Of a DNA stretch of 64,000 nucleotides, positions 44,400-52,041 are shown piece after piece. The DNA is from Actinoplanes siamensis (GTDB taxonomy: Bacteria > Actinomycetota > Actinomycetes > Mycobacteriales > Micromonosporaceae): the NCBI RefSeq assembly GCF_016862395.1, contig NZ_BOMW01000037.1, forward strand, positions 62,001 through 126,000, given 5' to 3'. A program made the position numbers and the translations under genes. Under the pieces are notes generated by a model. The model was not told the DNA's origin. It made no database searches and saw only the letters and a list, made by a program, of their open reading frames with translations. Numbering within the stretch: the first letter of the stretch is position 1; each line of letters opens with the position of its first letter.

Positions 44400-46421
44400 C
44401 TAGCCGAGCAGTTCCGGACGCCGCCAGGGCTCGTCGTGGACGTGGTGGGCGAGGAACGCCAGGACCGTCTCGTACCAGACCTTGGCGTGGCCCGGGGTGA
44501 GGATCCAGTGGTTCTCGTTCGGGAAGAACAGGAACTTGTGCGGGGTGGACCCGTCCCGCGCGGTGGACCGGGACAGCAGGTCCCACCACAACCGCAGGCT
44601 CTCGCCGATCGGCACGCGGTAGTCCTTGTCGCCGTGGATGACCAGCATCGGGGTGGTGATCCGGGCGGCGAAACGGTGCGGCGAGTTGTCGTACGCCGCC
44701 TGCTCGGTCATCTCCCGCGCCCAGTAGTAGGCCACGTCGGTGGTCGCCCACATCTGGTCGAGCGCCCACAGCGAGGCGTGCGAGACGATCGCCGCGAACC
44801 GGTCGGTGTGCCCGGCGATCCAGTTGGCCATGTACCCGCCGAAGCTGCCGCCCATCGCCACGGTCCGCCGCGCGTCGAGGTCGGCGCGCTGCTCGGCCGC
44901 GTCGGTCAGGGACATCAGATCGGTGTACGGCGCCTCGCCCCACCTGCCCCAGCCACGCCGGATGAACTCGTGCCCGTAGCCGGTGGACAGCGCCGGATCG
45001 GGCAGCAGCACGGCGTAGCCGCGGGCCACCGCGAGCCACGGGTTCCAGCGCCAGGACCAGCCGTTCCACGAGCCCAGCGGGCCACCGTGGATCCACACCA
45101 GCAGCGGCGCGGGCGCGTCCGGCCCGGCCCCCGCGGGCAGCGCCAGCCAAGCGCGCAACGGGGTGCCGTCGCCGGCCGTGGTGGTCACCTCGGTGACCCG
45201 TCCGGGCACCGCCGGCGCCTCGGCGGGACCGGGCAGGAAGTTCACCTCCGGCGAGCCGTCCAGCGAGATCCGGACCGGGGCGGGCGGGGCGCCGACGGCC
45301 GAGCGCAGCGCGTAGACGGCGCCCCCGTCCGGCGCCACCTCGAAGTCCGTGTACGCGCCGTCGTCGCCGGTCAGCCGGGTGGTCCGGCCGGTTTCGGCGT
45401 CCACCCACCAGAGCGGGGCGCGGCCGCGGTCGTCGGCGCCCACGATCAGCGAGGCGCCGTCCGGGGTCCACCGGACGGCGTTCGGCCAGCGGTCCCAGTG
45501 CCCGGTGAGGATCCGGACCGGGCCGCCTGCCAGCGGCACCACGGCCAGCCGCCGGTCGCCGGGGTCCTCGGCGCTGGACCGGCGGTAGACGATCACGGCG
45601 ACCTGGGTGCCGTCCGGCGAGATCCGCGGGGACCCGTACTCGTGGGCGGCGTCGTCGGCCAGGGTGCGGCGCTCGCCGCCGGCCACGTCGATCGCGACGA
45701 GAGTGGACCGGCGGGAGGCGGCCGCCTCGGCGACGTCCCAGACCGCGATCACGGTACGGCCGTCCGGCGCCAGGTCCCAGCTCGCCTCGTCCTGGAAGGC
45801 GTTGCCCACGTGGCCGGTGAGGTCCCTCAGCTCGGCTCCCGGCCGGTCGGCGGTGAGCAGGCGGGTGCGCTCCGGGCCGAACGCGTGGTCCCAGTAGCGG
45901 ATCGGATACTCCTCGTACAGGACCGCGGAGACTCCGGCGTCCTTGCGCCGGGTGCGCAGCTCCCTGTCCGCGGCCTCGCCGGTGGCCGAGGGCATTCTCG
46001 TGGAGCCCAGCACGACAGTGCCGTCGGCGGCGACCACGACGCCGCGCACGCCGCCGGGCGGGGACGCGATCACCTGGGCGTCGCCGCCGCCGGCCGGGAG
46101 CAGCCAGAGCGCGGTGGCGGGCTCCTCGGCCGGGTCGCCGGACGGGTCCGGGCGGGCCGAGGTGAACAGCAGGTCGCCGTCCGGGGTGAAGGCGGCCGCG
46201 GTCTCGCCCTGGTCGCTGCGGGTCAGCCGCCGGGCTGGGCGGGACCCGTCCGGGTCGACCTCCCAGAGGGCTGTGGTGTAGCGGTTCTGCTTGCGGTCCG
46301 GGGTACCCACTCCGACGACGAGGCGGCGGCCGTCCGGCGAGAGGCGTAGGCCGGCGACGCGGGGCAGGGCGACGTAGGCGTCAAGGTCGGCGAAGGGGGT
46401 GTGGGCATCGACGATCACCAC
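44400..46421 (-). CDS. S9-family peptidase (acylaminoacyl-peptidase-like)
   Basis: A 673-residue cytoplasmic enzyme with a GTG start. The N-terminal 400 residues form a beta-propeller with repeated SPDG/TPDG turns (LSPDGRRLVVG, FTPDGDLLFT, ISPDGTQVAV). The C-terminal alpha/beta hydrolase has the nucleophile elbow MGGSFGGYMANW, the Asp in HGDKDYRVP and the His in NENHWIL. Such enzymes cut short or N-acylated peptides. It lacks a signal peptide. It appears to be a single-gene unit separated from the next upstream gene by a terminator. Confidence 0.93.
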   Translation of the reverse strand: MVIVDAHTPFADLDAYVALPRVAGLRLSPDGRRLVVGVGTPDRKQNRYTTALWEVDPDGSRPARRLTRSDQGETAAAFTPDGDLLFTSARPDPSGDPAEEPATALWLLPAGGGDAQVIASPPGGVRGVVVAADGTVVLGSTRMPSATGEAADRELRTRRKDAGVSAVLYEEYPIRYWDHAFGPERTRLLTADRPGAELRDLTGHVGNAFQDEASWDLAPDGRTVIAVWDVAEAAASRRSTLVAIDVAGGERRTLADDAAHEYGSPRISPDGTQVAVIVYRRSSAEDPGDRRLAVVPLAGGPVRILTGHWDRWPNAVRWTPDGASLIVGADDRGRAPLWWVDAETGRTTRLTGDDGAYTDFEVAPDGGAVYALRSAVGAPPAPVRISLDGSPEVNFLPGPAEAPAVPGRVTEVTTTAGDGTPLRAWLALPAGAGPDAPAPLLVWIHGGPLGSWNGWSWRWNPWLAVARGYAVLLPDPALSTGYGHEFIRRGWGRWGEAPYTDLMSLTDAAEQRADLDARRTVAMGGSFGGYMANWIAGHTDRFAAIVSHASLWALDQMWATTDVAYYWAREMTEQAAYDNSPHRFAARITTPMLVIHGDKDYRVPIGESLRLWWDLLSRSTARDGSTPHKFLFFPNENHWILTPGHAKVWYETVLAFLAHHVHDEPWRRPELLG

Positions 46422-46446
46422 GTCTTTCTATCACCGTACCGGGGTG

Positions 46447-46481
46447 CGCGGCGGCCACCTCGTCACCAGGTGGCCGCCGCG
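46447..46481 (-). terminator. Hairpin after the repeat-rich secreted-protein gene
   Basis: A perfect 14-bp stem (46447-46460 with 46468-46481) and 7-nt loop lie just past the stop of the minus-strand gene at 46488, before the peptidase start. Confidence 0.75.
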
Positions 46482-46487
46482 GGGCGA

Positions 46488-46886
46488 TCAGTCGTCGGAG
46501 CCGTGGCCACCGCCCCGGCGGCCGTGGTCGTCGCCGCCCTTGTGCCCGCCGCCCTGGTCGTCGCGGCCGCGGCGGCCGTGGTCGTCGCCCGCCTCGGCGT
46601 GCCGGGTGCGCAGACCACCCTTGTCGTCGCCCGGCTCGGCGCGCCGGGTGCGCAGACCACCCTTGTCGTCGCCCGGCTCGGCGTGCCGGCCGTGGTCGTC
46701 GGCGCCGCGTGACGCCCGAGGCGACGCGGTCGCGGCCGGGGCGCTCACCTCGTACGACGGAGAAGCGGACGCCGAAGGCGAAGCCGAGGCGGAGAAACCC
46801 CCGTCGGCCGCCAACGCGGTCCCGGCGAGACCGAGAACGGTCAGCGCGCCGGTGGCCAGGACGACGGCGGTACGAACCTTGTGCAT
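46488..46886 (-). CDS. Secreted Asp/His/Gly-rich repeat protein
   Basis: A 132-residue protein with ATG after GGAGG. A signal peptide (VVLATGALTVLGLAGTALA) is followed by a Ser/Ala/Pro segment (32-58), and then a very charged region full of DDHGRR, DDKGG and HAE motifs. Two 14-residue repeats (RAEPGDDKGGLRTR) are encoded by 42-bp tandem DNA repeats at about 46593-46680. The many His/Asp pairs could bind metal ions, but this is only suggested by composition. No known family was recognised. Confidence 0.7.
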   Translation of the reverse strand: MHKVRTAVVLATGALTVLGLAGTALAADGGFSASASPSASASPSYEVSAPAATASPRASRGADDHGRHAEPGDDKGGLRTRRAEPGDDKGGLRTRHAEAGDDHGRRGRDDQGGGHKGGDDHGRRGGGHGSDD

Positions 46887-46968
46887 TGCGGAACCTCCAT
46901 GTCGATCGGACTCCTGAACGATCGCTGGAGGCCGGCTATCGGCACGCTGTCCGAGCGTTAAGGCCCGG

Positions 46969-47718
46969 CTAAGAGGGGCGGCGGGCGGCCAGGGCGGCGT
47001 GCCGGCCCTCGCGCCACAGCGCGCCCGCCTCGGCGAAGCCGGCGGTCCGCGCGGCGGCCGCGTGCCAGCCCAGGCGGGCGGTGAAACCGGCCGGTGGGCG
47101 TTCGCGGAAGATCTCGGCGCGGGCTTCGAGCAGCAGCCCGATCTCCGGTACGGCGGCGAGCTCGCTCCACCACTGCGCCCAGGCCAGTTCCGCGGCCGCC
47201 TCGCCGGGCGCCGGGTCGAGCGCGCGCATCAGACCGGGCAGGCCGTCGTCGGGCATCAGGTCGGCGACCACCAGCAGGCCACCGGGCGCGAGGGCGTCGC
47301 GGGCCGCCGCGTACAGCGCCCGGATCGCCTGCGGGGCCAGGTAGTGCACCGTCATCACCGCGGTGATCAGGTCGTATCCGGCGCCGGTACGGGCCGGCCA
47401 GCCGGCCGAGGTGAGGTCGGCGCGGACCACCCCGACGTCGCGGGGCAGCCCGGCGCGGGCCAGTTGGAGCAGCACCGGGTCGAGGTCGACGAGGGTGACC
47501 GCGGCGTCCGGCCAGCGGGCGGCCAGCCGCTCGGCGAGCAGGCCGGGACCGCCGCCGAGGTCGAGCACCCGGGCCGGCGGACCGTTGCGCGACGCCTCGA
47601 CGGCGGTGGTGAGGGCGCGTTCCAGCCCGCTCATGCCGGGGACGAAGCCGGCCATCATGGCGTCCCAGGTGCTGCGCCAGCCGGCGACGCGGGCGGGGTC
47701 GAGGGCGATCGGCGTCAT
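46969..47718 (-). CDS. Class I SAM-dependent methyltransferase
   Basis: A 249-residue enzyme from ATG 47718, which follows GGAG by five bases. The SAM site is clear: VLDLGGGPGLLAERLA (motif I), VTLVDLDPVLLQLA (acidic post-I motif), and YDLITAVMTVHYL (motif IV). The substrate-binding part is helical with MPDDGLPGLMRAL. It may methylate a small molecule. It is 165 bases downstream of the PLP-enzyme operon on the same strand, so it could tailor that operon's product, or be separate with its own promoter. Confidence 0.85.
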   Translation of the reverse strand: MTPIALDPARVAGWRSTWDAMMAGFVPGMSGLERALTTAVEASRNGPPARVLDLGGGPGLLAERLAARWPDAAVTLVDLDPVLLQLARAGLPRDVGVVRADLTSAGWPARTGAGYDLITAVMTVHYLAPQAIRALYAAARDALAPGGLLVVADLMPDDGLPGLMRALDPAPGEAAAELAWAQWWSELAAVPEIGLLLEARAEIFRERPPAGFTARLGWHAAAARTAGFAEAGALWREGRHAALAARRPS

Positions 47719-47745
47719 GACGGCTCCGGCTGCGTTCGCTTCACG

Positions 47746-47762
47746 GAAATGACAACCGTTTC
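47746..47762. promoter_or_regulatory. Zur/Fur-like imperfect palindrome
   Basis: GAAATGACAACCGTTTC lies 28 bases before the methyltransferase start. The outer arms GAAA/TTTC are perfect, and the core TGACAACCGTT loosely resembles actinobacterial zinc-uptake regulator sites. The match is partial and the assignment tentative. Confidence 0.25.
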
Positions 47763-47788
47763 TAGCAGAGTCGGGTTGCGGCCGGGCC

Positions 47789-47838
47789 GCACACCCCGCA
47801 CACCGGCAGGAACCGGGCAGCACACCCCGCACACCGGC
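47789..47838. repeat. 19-bp direct repeat pair
   Basis: GCACACCCCGCACACCGGC occurs exactly at 47789-47807 and 47820-47838, between the methyltransferase gene and the class V PLP-enzyme gene. Each copy also contains the internal repeat GCACACC. Function unknown. Confidence 0.8.
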
Positions 47839-47883
47839 GCGGTCCGGGCGTTTCCCGTCCGCGGCGCGCGCCGCCGGCCCGCT

Positions 47884-49065
47884 TCAGCAGAGCGCCGCGA
47901 GGCGCGCCAGCAGGCGGTCCACCTCGTCGACCGTGTTGTGGACGTGCAGGCTGACCCGTACCGACGAGGTCCGCTCCCCCTGCTCACCCTGGCAGTGCCC
48001 GTCGGACCGGACCAGGAAGCCGTCGGCGGCCAGGATGAAACCGAGGTCGTTGGAGCCGATCGAGCGGTGCCGGAACGTCACGATCCCCTGCCGGCGCTGG
48101 ACCGCCGAGTCCGCGGCCAGGCTCGTCTGGCAGCCGAGCACCTCGTAGGCGGCCAGCCCGGCCAGCCCGGCGGTCAGCCGCGCGCCGAGGTCCCGGGTCC
48201 AGCTGGCGATCCGGTCCAGGCCGGCCGCGTCCAGCCAGTCCAGCGCGGCGGTCAGGCTGACGATGCCCGCGGTGTTCGGCGTGCCCGGCCAGCCGGCCGG
48301 GGCGTACGCCGGGCCGCGGCGGTTGCGGGACCAGAGCGCGCCGGTGCCGGGCAGCGCCATCGCCTTGTGCCCGGAGAAGACCAGGAAGTCGGCGTCCAGC
48401 TCGGCGACCGAGACCGGCAGGTGGCCGATGCTCTGCGCGGCGTCCAGGCAGATCGGCACGTCCGCGCCGGCGGCCACGCGCAGGCGCGGGACGTGCATGT
48501 CGTTGCCGTAGACGTGGTGCACGTGGGTGGCGGCGATCATCCGGGTCCGCGGGGTGACCAGGGCGGCGAGCCGGGCCGTGTCGTAGTCGTGGGCCGCGTC
48601 GTAGGGCATCGGGACCAGCGTGACCCGGGCGCCGCGGGACCGGGCCAGGGCCGCGGCCTCCTGCCACGGGACGATGTTCGCGCTGTGGTCGGCGTACGGC
48701 ACGACGATCTCGTCGCCGTCGCGCAGCCGCGGGGCGAGCCAGTCGCGGGCTACCGCGCGCAGGCCCTCGGTGGCGCCGCTGACGAAGTGGACGCCGGAAC
48801 GGTCCGGCTCCGGGTCGCCGAGGAACGCGCGCAGGCGGTCGCGGGCCCCCTCGACCCGGGCGGTGGTGCGGTTCGCCCACGGGTACGTGCCCCGGGCGGC
48901 GTTCGCGTTCTCGGTGGTCAGATAGTCCAGGACGGCGTCCAGGACGGGTTGCGGCTTCTGGGCGGTGGCGGCGCTGTCCAGGTACGCGACGCCGGGGTCG
49001 CCGACCACGATCGGGAACTGGGCGCGCAGGTCACGCTGCCACGCGGTGAGATCAGTCGCGGACAA
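47884..49065 (-). CDS. Class V PLP enzyme, cysteine-desulfurase-like
   Basis: A 393-residue fold-type I enzyme. A TTG start at 49065 follows GGAG and overlaps the upstream gene by 14 bases. Features match the SufS/CsdA group: YLDSAATAQKPQPVLDAV at the N terminus, THVHHVYGN, CLDAAQSIGH (the PLP-contacting Asp and Gln), the Schiff-base Lys234 in SGHKAM, and Cys358 in VRSDGHCQG where SufS has its catalytic Cys. It could therefore take sulfur from cysteine and pass it on. No SUF genes are nearby. Its partner may be the rhodanese domain of the adjacent fusion protein. Confidence 0.85.
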   Translation of the reverse strand: MSATDLTAWQRDLRAQFPIVVGDPGVAYLDSAATAQKPQPVLDAVLDYLTTENANAARGTYPWANRTTARVEGARDRLRAFLGDPEPDRSGVHFVSGATEGLRAVARDWLAPRLRDGDEIVVPYADHSANIVPWQEAAALARSRGARVTLVPMPYDAAHDYDTARLAALVTPRTRMIAATHVHHVYGNDMHVPRLRVAAGADVPICLDAAQSIGHLPVSVAELDADFLVFSGHKAMALPGTGALWSRNRRGPAYAPAGWPGTPNTAGIVSLTAALDWLDAAGLDRIASWTRDLGARLTAGLAGLAAYEVLGCQTSLAADSAVQRRQGIVTFRHRSIGSNDLGFILAADGFLVRSDGHCQGEQGERTSSVRVSLHVHNTVDEVDRLLARLAALC

Positions 49066-50368
49066 GCTCGGCTCCGGCGTCGCGCCAGGCGATGATCCCG
49101 CCGGCCAGCGAGTGCACGTCCGGGTGGCCCATCCGGCGCAGCAGAGCGGCGTAGCGCGCGGACTTCTCGCCGACCGGGCAGACCAGCAGCAGCGGGCGGC
49201 CGCGGCTGACCGGGAGGCCGGCGTGCAGCAGCTCGGCGAAGACCTCGTCGGCGATGTTGATCGAGCCGGCGATGTGCAGGGCCTGATAGGCGTACGGGTT
49301 GCGCAGGTCGACGACGAGCCCGCCGGCGTCCAGGACGTGCCGCTGGGCGGCCGCGATGCCGAGCACCGGCGCGGCGCCGAGCTCGGCCTCGGTGAGCGTC
49401 CGGACGGAGTTGCGCCGGGGTGGCCGGCCGAACAACTCGGGACGCCGGTCCCGGACGTACGACAGGTAGCTCTCCAGCCGGTCGCAGACGATGAAGACGG
49501 CGCTGCGGCGGCCGGTCAGCGACGCGTCGACGGCACGCAGGTGGCGGAGCGCGCCCGCGAACGCGCCGCCGCCGGTCGGGCCGGTCAGGATGCCGCACCG
49601 GCGGACCAGCGTGAGGAGTCCGTCGATCGCCTGGTCCGCGGTGACCGTCTCCAGGGCGTCGTAGACACCCGGGTCGAAGAGGCCCACCTCGTGCACCTCG
49701 TCGATGGTCCGGATGCCCGGGATGAAGTCGCTCTTCGCCGCGACCAGCCCGATCACCTCGACGTCCGGGTTGTGCTGGCGCAGCACCCGGGCCACGCCGG
49801 TGGACGAGCCGGCCGTGCCGACGCAGGCCACGAAGTAGTCCGGCGCGCGCCCGCCCAGGTCCTTGACGATCTCCGGCCCGGTGCCGTGCACGTGGGCGTC
49901 CACATTGCGCTGGTTGAAGTACTGGTCGGTGTGCAGGTAGCCGCCGCCCTCGGCGGCCAGCTGCCGGTGCATCCGGGTGAGCGGGTCGTCGGTGTCGGCC
50001 GGGTCGAGGCACTCCGACCCGCCGGGCAGCTCGTCGATCTCCGCGCCGAGCAGGAGCAGCAGCTCCTTGATCTCGGGGACCTTCATCCGGTTGGTGACGC
50101 TCTTGAACGGCAGGCCGTGCATGCCGGCGAGCAGCGCGAGGGCCTTGGCGGTGTTGCCACTGGACAGCTCGACCACGGTGTCCCCGGGAGCGGCGCGTTC
50201 CAGCAGCGGGCGGGCCATGTGCCAGGCGGCGCGGTCCTTGACCGAGCCGAACGGGTTGAGCAGCTCCAGCTTCGCGTACAGGTCGATGTTCGCCAGGCCG
50301 TGCACTGCCGGGTCGATGCGGACCAGCGGGGTGTTGCCGATCGCCTCGGTGATGTCGTCGTGTCTCAT
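49052..50368 (-). CDS. Cysteine synthase-like PLP enzyme fused to a rhodanese domain
   Basis: A 438-residue fusion from ATG 50368 (GGAGG four bases upstream). Residues 1-310 form a fold-type II PLP domain: AIGNTPLVRI, Schiff-base Lys44 in NPFGSVKDR, ELSSGNTAKALA for substrate binding, and GTAGSSTGVAR for the phosphate. Residues 330-438 form a rhodanese domain with VVDLRNPYAYQALHIAGSIN and active-site Cys397 in VCPVGEKSA. CysK-type enzymes replace the beta group of O-acetyl- or O-phosphoserine, and a fused sulfur carrier suggests a persulfide donor. SbnA-type diaminopropionate synthesis is an alternative. Confidence 0.88.
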   Translation of the reverse strand: MRHDDITEAIGNTPLVRIDPAVHGLANIDLYAKLELLNPFGSVKDRAAWHMARPLLERAAPGDTVVELSSGNTAKALALLAGMHGLPFKSVTNRMKVPEIKELLLLLGAEIDELPGGSECLDPADTDDPLTRMHRQLAAEGGGYLHTDQYFNQRNVDAHVHGTGPEIVKDLGGRAPDYFVACVGTAGSSTGVARVLRQHNPDVEVIGLVAAKSDFIPGIRTIDEVHEVGLFDPGVYDALETVTADQAIDGLLTLVRRCGILTGPTGGGAFAGALRHLRAVDASLTGRRSAVFIVCDRLESYLSYVRDRRPELFGRPPRRNSVRTLTEAELGAAPVLGIAAAQRHVLDAGGLVVDLRNPYAYQALHIAGSINIADEVFAELLHAGLPVSRGRPLLLVCPVGEKSARYAALLRRMGHPDVHSLAGGIIAWRDAGAELVRD

Positions 50369-50417
50369 CAGGCCTCCTGCCGGGTGTCTCGCGCGGCGCT
50401 CGGCGCCGGGGTGCTTC

Positions 50418-51848
50418 TCACGGCGTGTCCTGCCCGGAGTGGACCGGCCAGTACTGCTCGTCGAGGCACCACCGGCGGGCGCCACCGGACCGGTAGACCG
50501 CGACCTTGCGGGCGACCGGCTGGTGCATGGCGTGCGTGGCGTTGAAGTCCATGTGGTACCCGGCGGTGTTGACGAAGGCGAGCAGGTCGCCGGGGCGGGG
50601 CTCGACCGGCAGGCACACCTTGCGGCGGGTGATCAGGTCGGTCTCCAGGCAGAGGTTGCCGAGCAGGTAGAAGCCGGCCGGGCCGGTCCGGCGGTCCCCG
50701 GGCCGCGGCACGATCACCGGGTCCATCAGCACGCCGTGCTCCTCCAGGCTGACGTCGCGGGCGTTGACGTCCAGCCGTACCCGGTCGCCGGACACCGCGA
50801 GGACGCGGGCCAGCACCAGGCCGCACTGGTCGAGCAGGGCGCGGCCGGGTTCGACGTCCAGGTCGTACATGTGGTCCAGCAGCAGCTCGCCGAGCGGCCG
50901 TCCGAGCTGCGGGGCGGGCGTGCCGAGCAACTGGTCCAGATAGGCCGGCCCGGTCACCGGCCGGTACGCCGGATACAGCGCGAGACTGCCGCGCAGGGTG
51001 CCGCCCTCGGCGCGCAGCCCGTACCCGTGCCCGTCCCAGGTCAGCGGCGGCCGCCGGCCCAGCACGGCCTGCCCCAGCTCGGTCGTCCAGCGCTCCCACT
51101 CGGCGCCGTCGGCCAGGTAGTTCACGCCGAAGCCGCCGCCGATGTCCAGCGAGCGCGGCCGCAGCCCGCGTGCCCGGCACTCGTCCAGCGCGGCCAGGCA
51201 GTTCTCCATCGCCACCGCCTTCTCCGGCAGCGCGGTGGTGTCCAGGTGGTACGCCACCCCGGTCAGGTGCACCTGATCGGCGCGCCCGGCCAGCAGGTCG
51301 AGCAGGCCGGCCAGTTCCCCGGCCGGGGTGCCGAAGCGGCTGCGCCGGGTCAGCTGGCGCACCCCGGACGAGGCGAAACCGGACAGCCGCAGGGTGACCG
51401 GGACCCGCGGCAGGCGGTGGGCGCTCACGATGCCGGCCAGCTCGGCGAGCTCGTCGGCGGAGTCGGCGCTGACCGTCACCCCGGTGCGGGCCGCCAGCCA
51501 GAGGAACTCGCGGTTCTTCGGGCCGGTGGCGACGATCCGGTCCGCGGTGAAGCCGGCGCTCAGCGCGTGCTGCAGCTCGCCGAGCGAGGCCACGTCGACA
51601 CCTGCCTCGCCGGCCGCCAGCTCGCGCAGCAGCGCGCTCGAACGGTTCGCCTTGTGCGCGAAGTGGACCCGGCCGGACAGGTGATGACGGCGGAACGTCG
51701 CACGGAAGGCGGCGACGTTTTCGGTCGCCCGTTGCGGCAGGACCAGGGCCAGTGGAGAACCCAGCGCGTCGAGCAGTTCGGCCAGGTAGTCGCGGTCGTC
51801 CAGCAGGGATTGAATGGTCGGGTCGATTCTGGGCGTCAGGCCGAGCAT
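50418..51848 (-). CDS. Fold-type III PLP decarboxylase-like enzyme (Y4yA-like)
   Basis: A 476-residue protein of the ornithine/diaminopimelate decarboxylase superfamily. The alanine-racemase-type barrel has Schiff-base Lys66 in VHFAHKANRSS, the glycine loop DIGGGFGVNY and the SRFG segment. The C-terminal beta domain supplies Cys400 and Asp in GNLCLETD, the partner-subunit active-site pair, so it should be a working dimer. Substrate is unknown. SbnH of staphyloferrin B synthesis is a same-fold enzyme beside a CysK homologue. First gene of the operon, with ribosome site GGGAG. Confidence 0.85.
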   Translation of the reverse strand: MLGLTPRIDPTIQSLLDDRDYLAELLDALGSPLALVLPQRATENVAAFRATFRRHHLSGRVHFAHKANRSSALLRELAAGEAGVDVASLGELQHALSAGFTADRIVATGPKNREFLWLAARTGVTVSADSADELAELAGIVSAHRLPRVPVTLRLSGFASSGVRQLTRRSRFGTPAGELAGLLDLLAGRADQVHLTGVAYHLDTTALPEKAVAMENCLAALDECRARGLRPRSLDIGGGFGVNYLADGAEWERWTTELGQAVLGRRPPLTWDGHGYGLRAEGGTLRGSLALYPAYRPVTGPAYLDQLLGTPAPQLGRPLGELLLDHMYDLDVEPGRALLDQCGLVLARVLAVSGDRVRLDVNARDVSLEEHGVLMDPVIVPRPGDRRTGPAGFYLLGNLCLETDLITRRKVCLPVEPRPGDLLAFVNTAGYHMDFNATHAMHQPVARKVAVYRSGGARRWCLDEQYWPVHSGQDTP

Positions 51849-52006
51849 CTGCGTCTCCCGATTTCACCGGCGTTTTTTCAACGTATCCGACACCGCGTTT
51901 CGTCGCCAGCCGGGGAAAGAGTGAAAAATGCGTCAACTGTTCTGTCCAAGATTCGTTCGTATGAGCATTTCCTGATTCATTCATTTCCTCGCACGCGGGC
52001 GGCAGC

Positions 52007-52035
52007 TTGCAAACCGTACGTACGTCTTGTTAGAT
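52007..52035 (+). promoter_or_regulatory. Candidate promoter and operator of the divergent MFS gene
   Basis: TTGCAA (52007-52012) and TTAGAT (52030-52035) are separated by 17 bases. The 10-bp palindrome CGTACGTACG (52015-52024) fills the spacer and could bind a repressor. Transcription would begin around the ATG at 52042, giving a leaderless mRNA, in line with the missing ribosome site. Confidence 0.45.
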
Positions 52036-52041
52036 GACGAC

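Noticed and set aside
47884..49065. Class V enzyme as the housekeeping SufS
   Set aside because: No SUF genes surround it, and it overlaps the rhodanese-fusion gene in a biosynthetic-looking operon. A dedicated role is more likely, though not proven.
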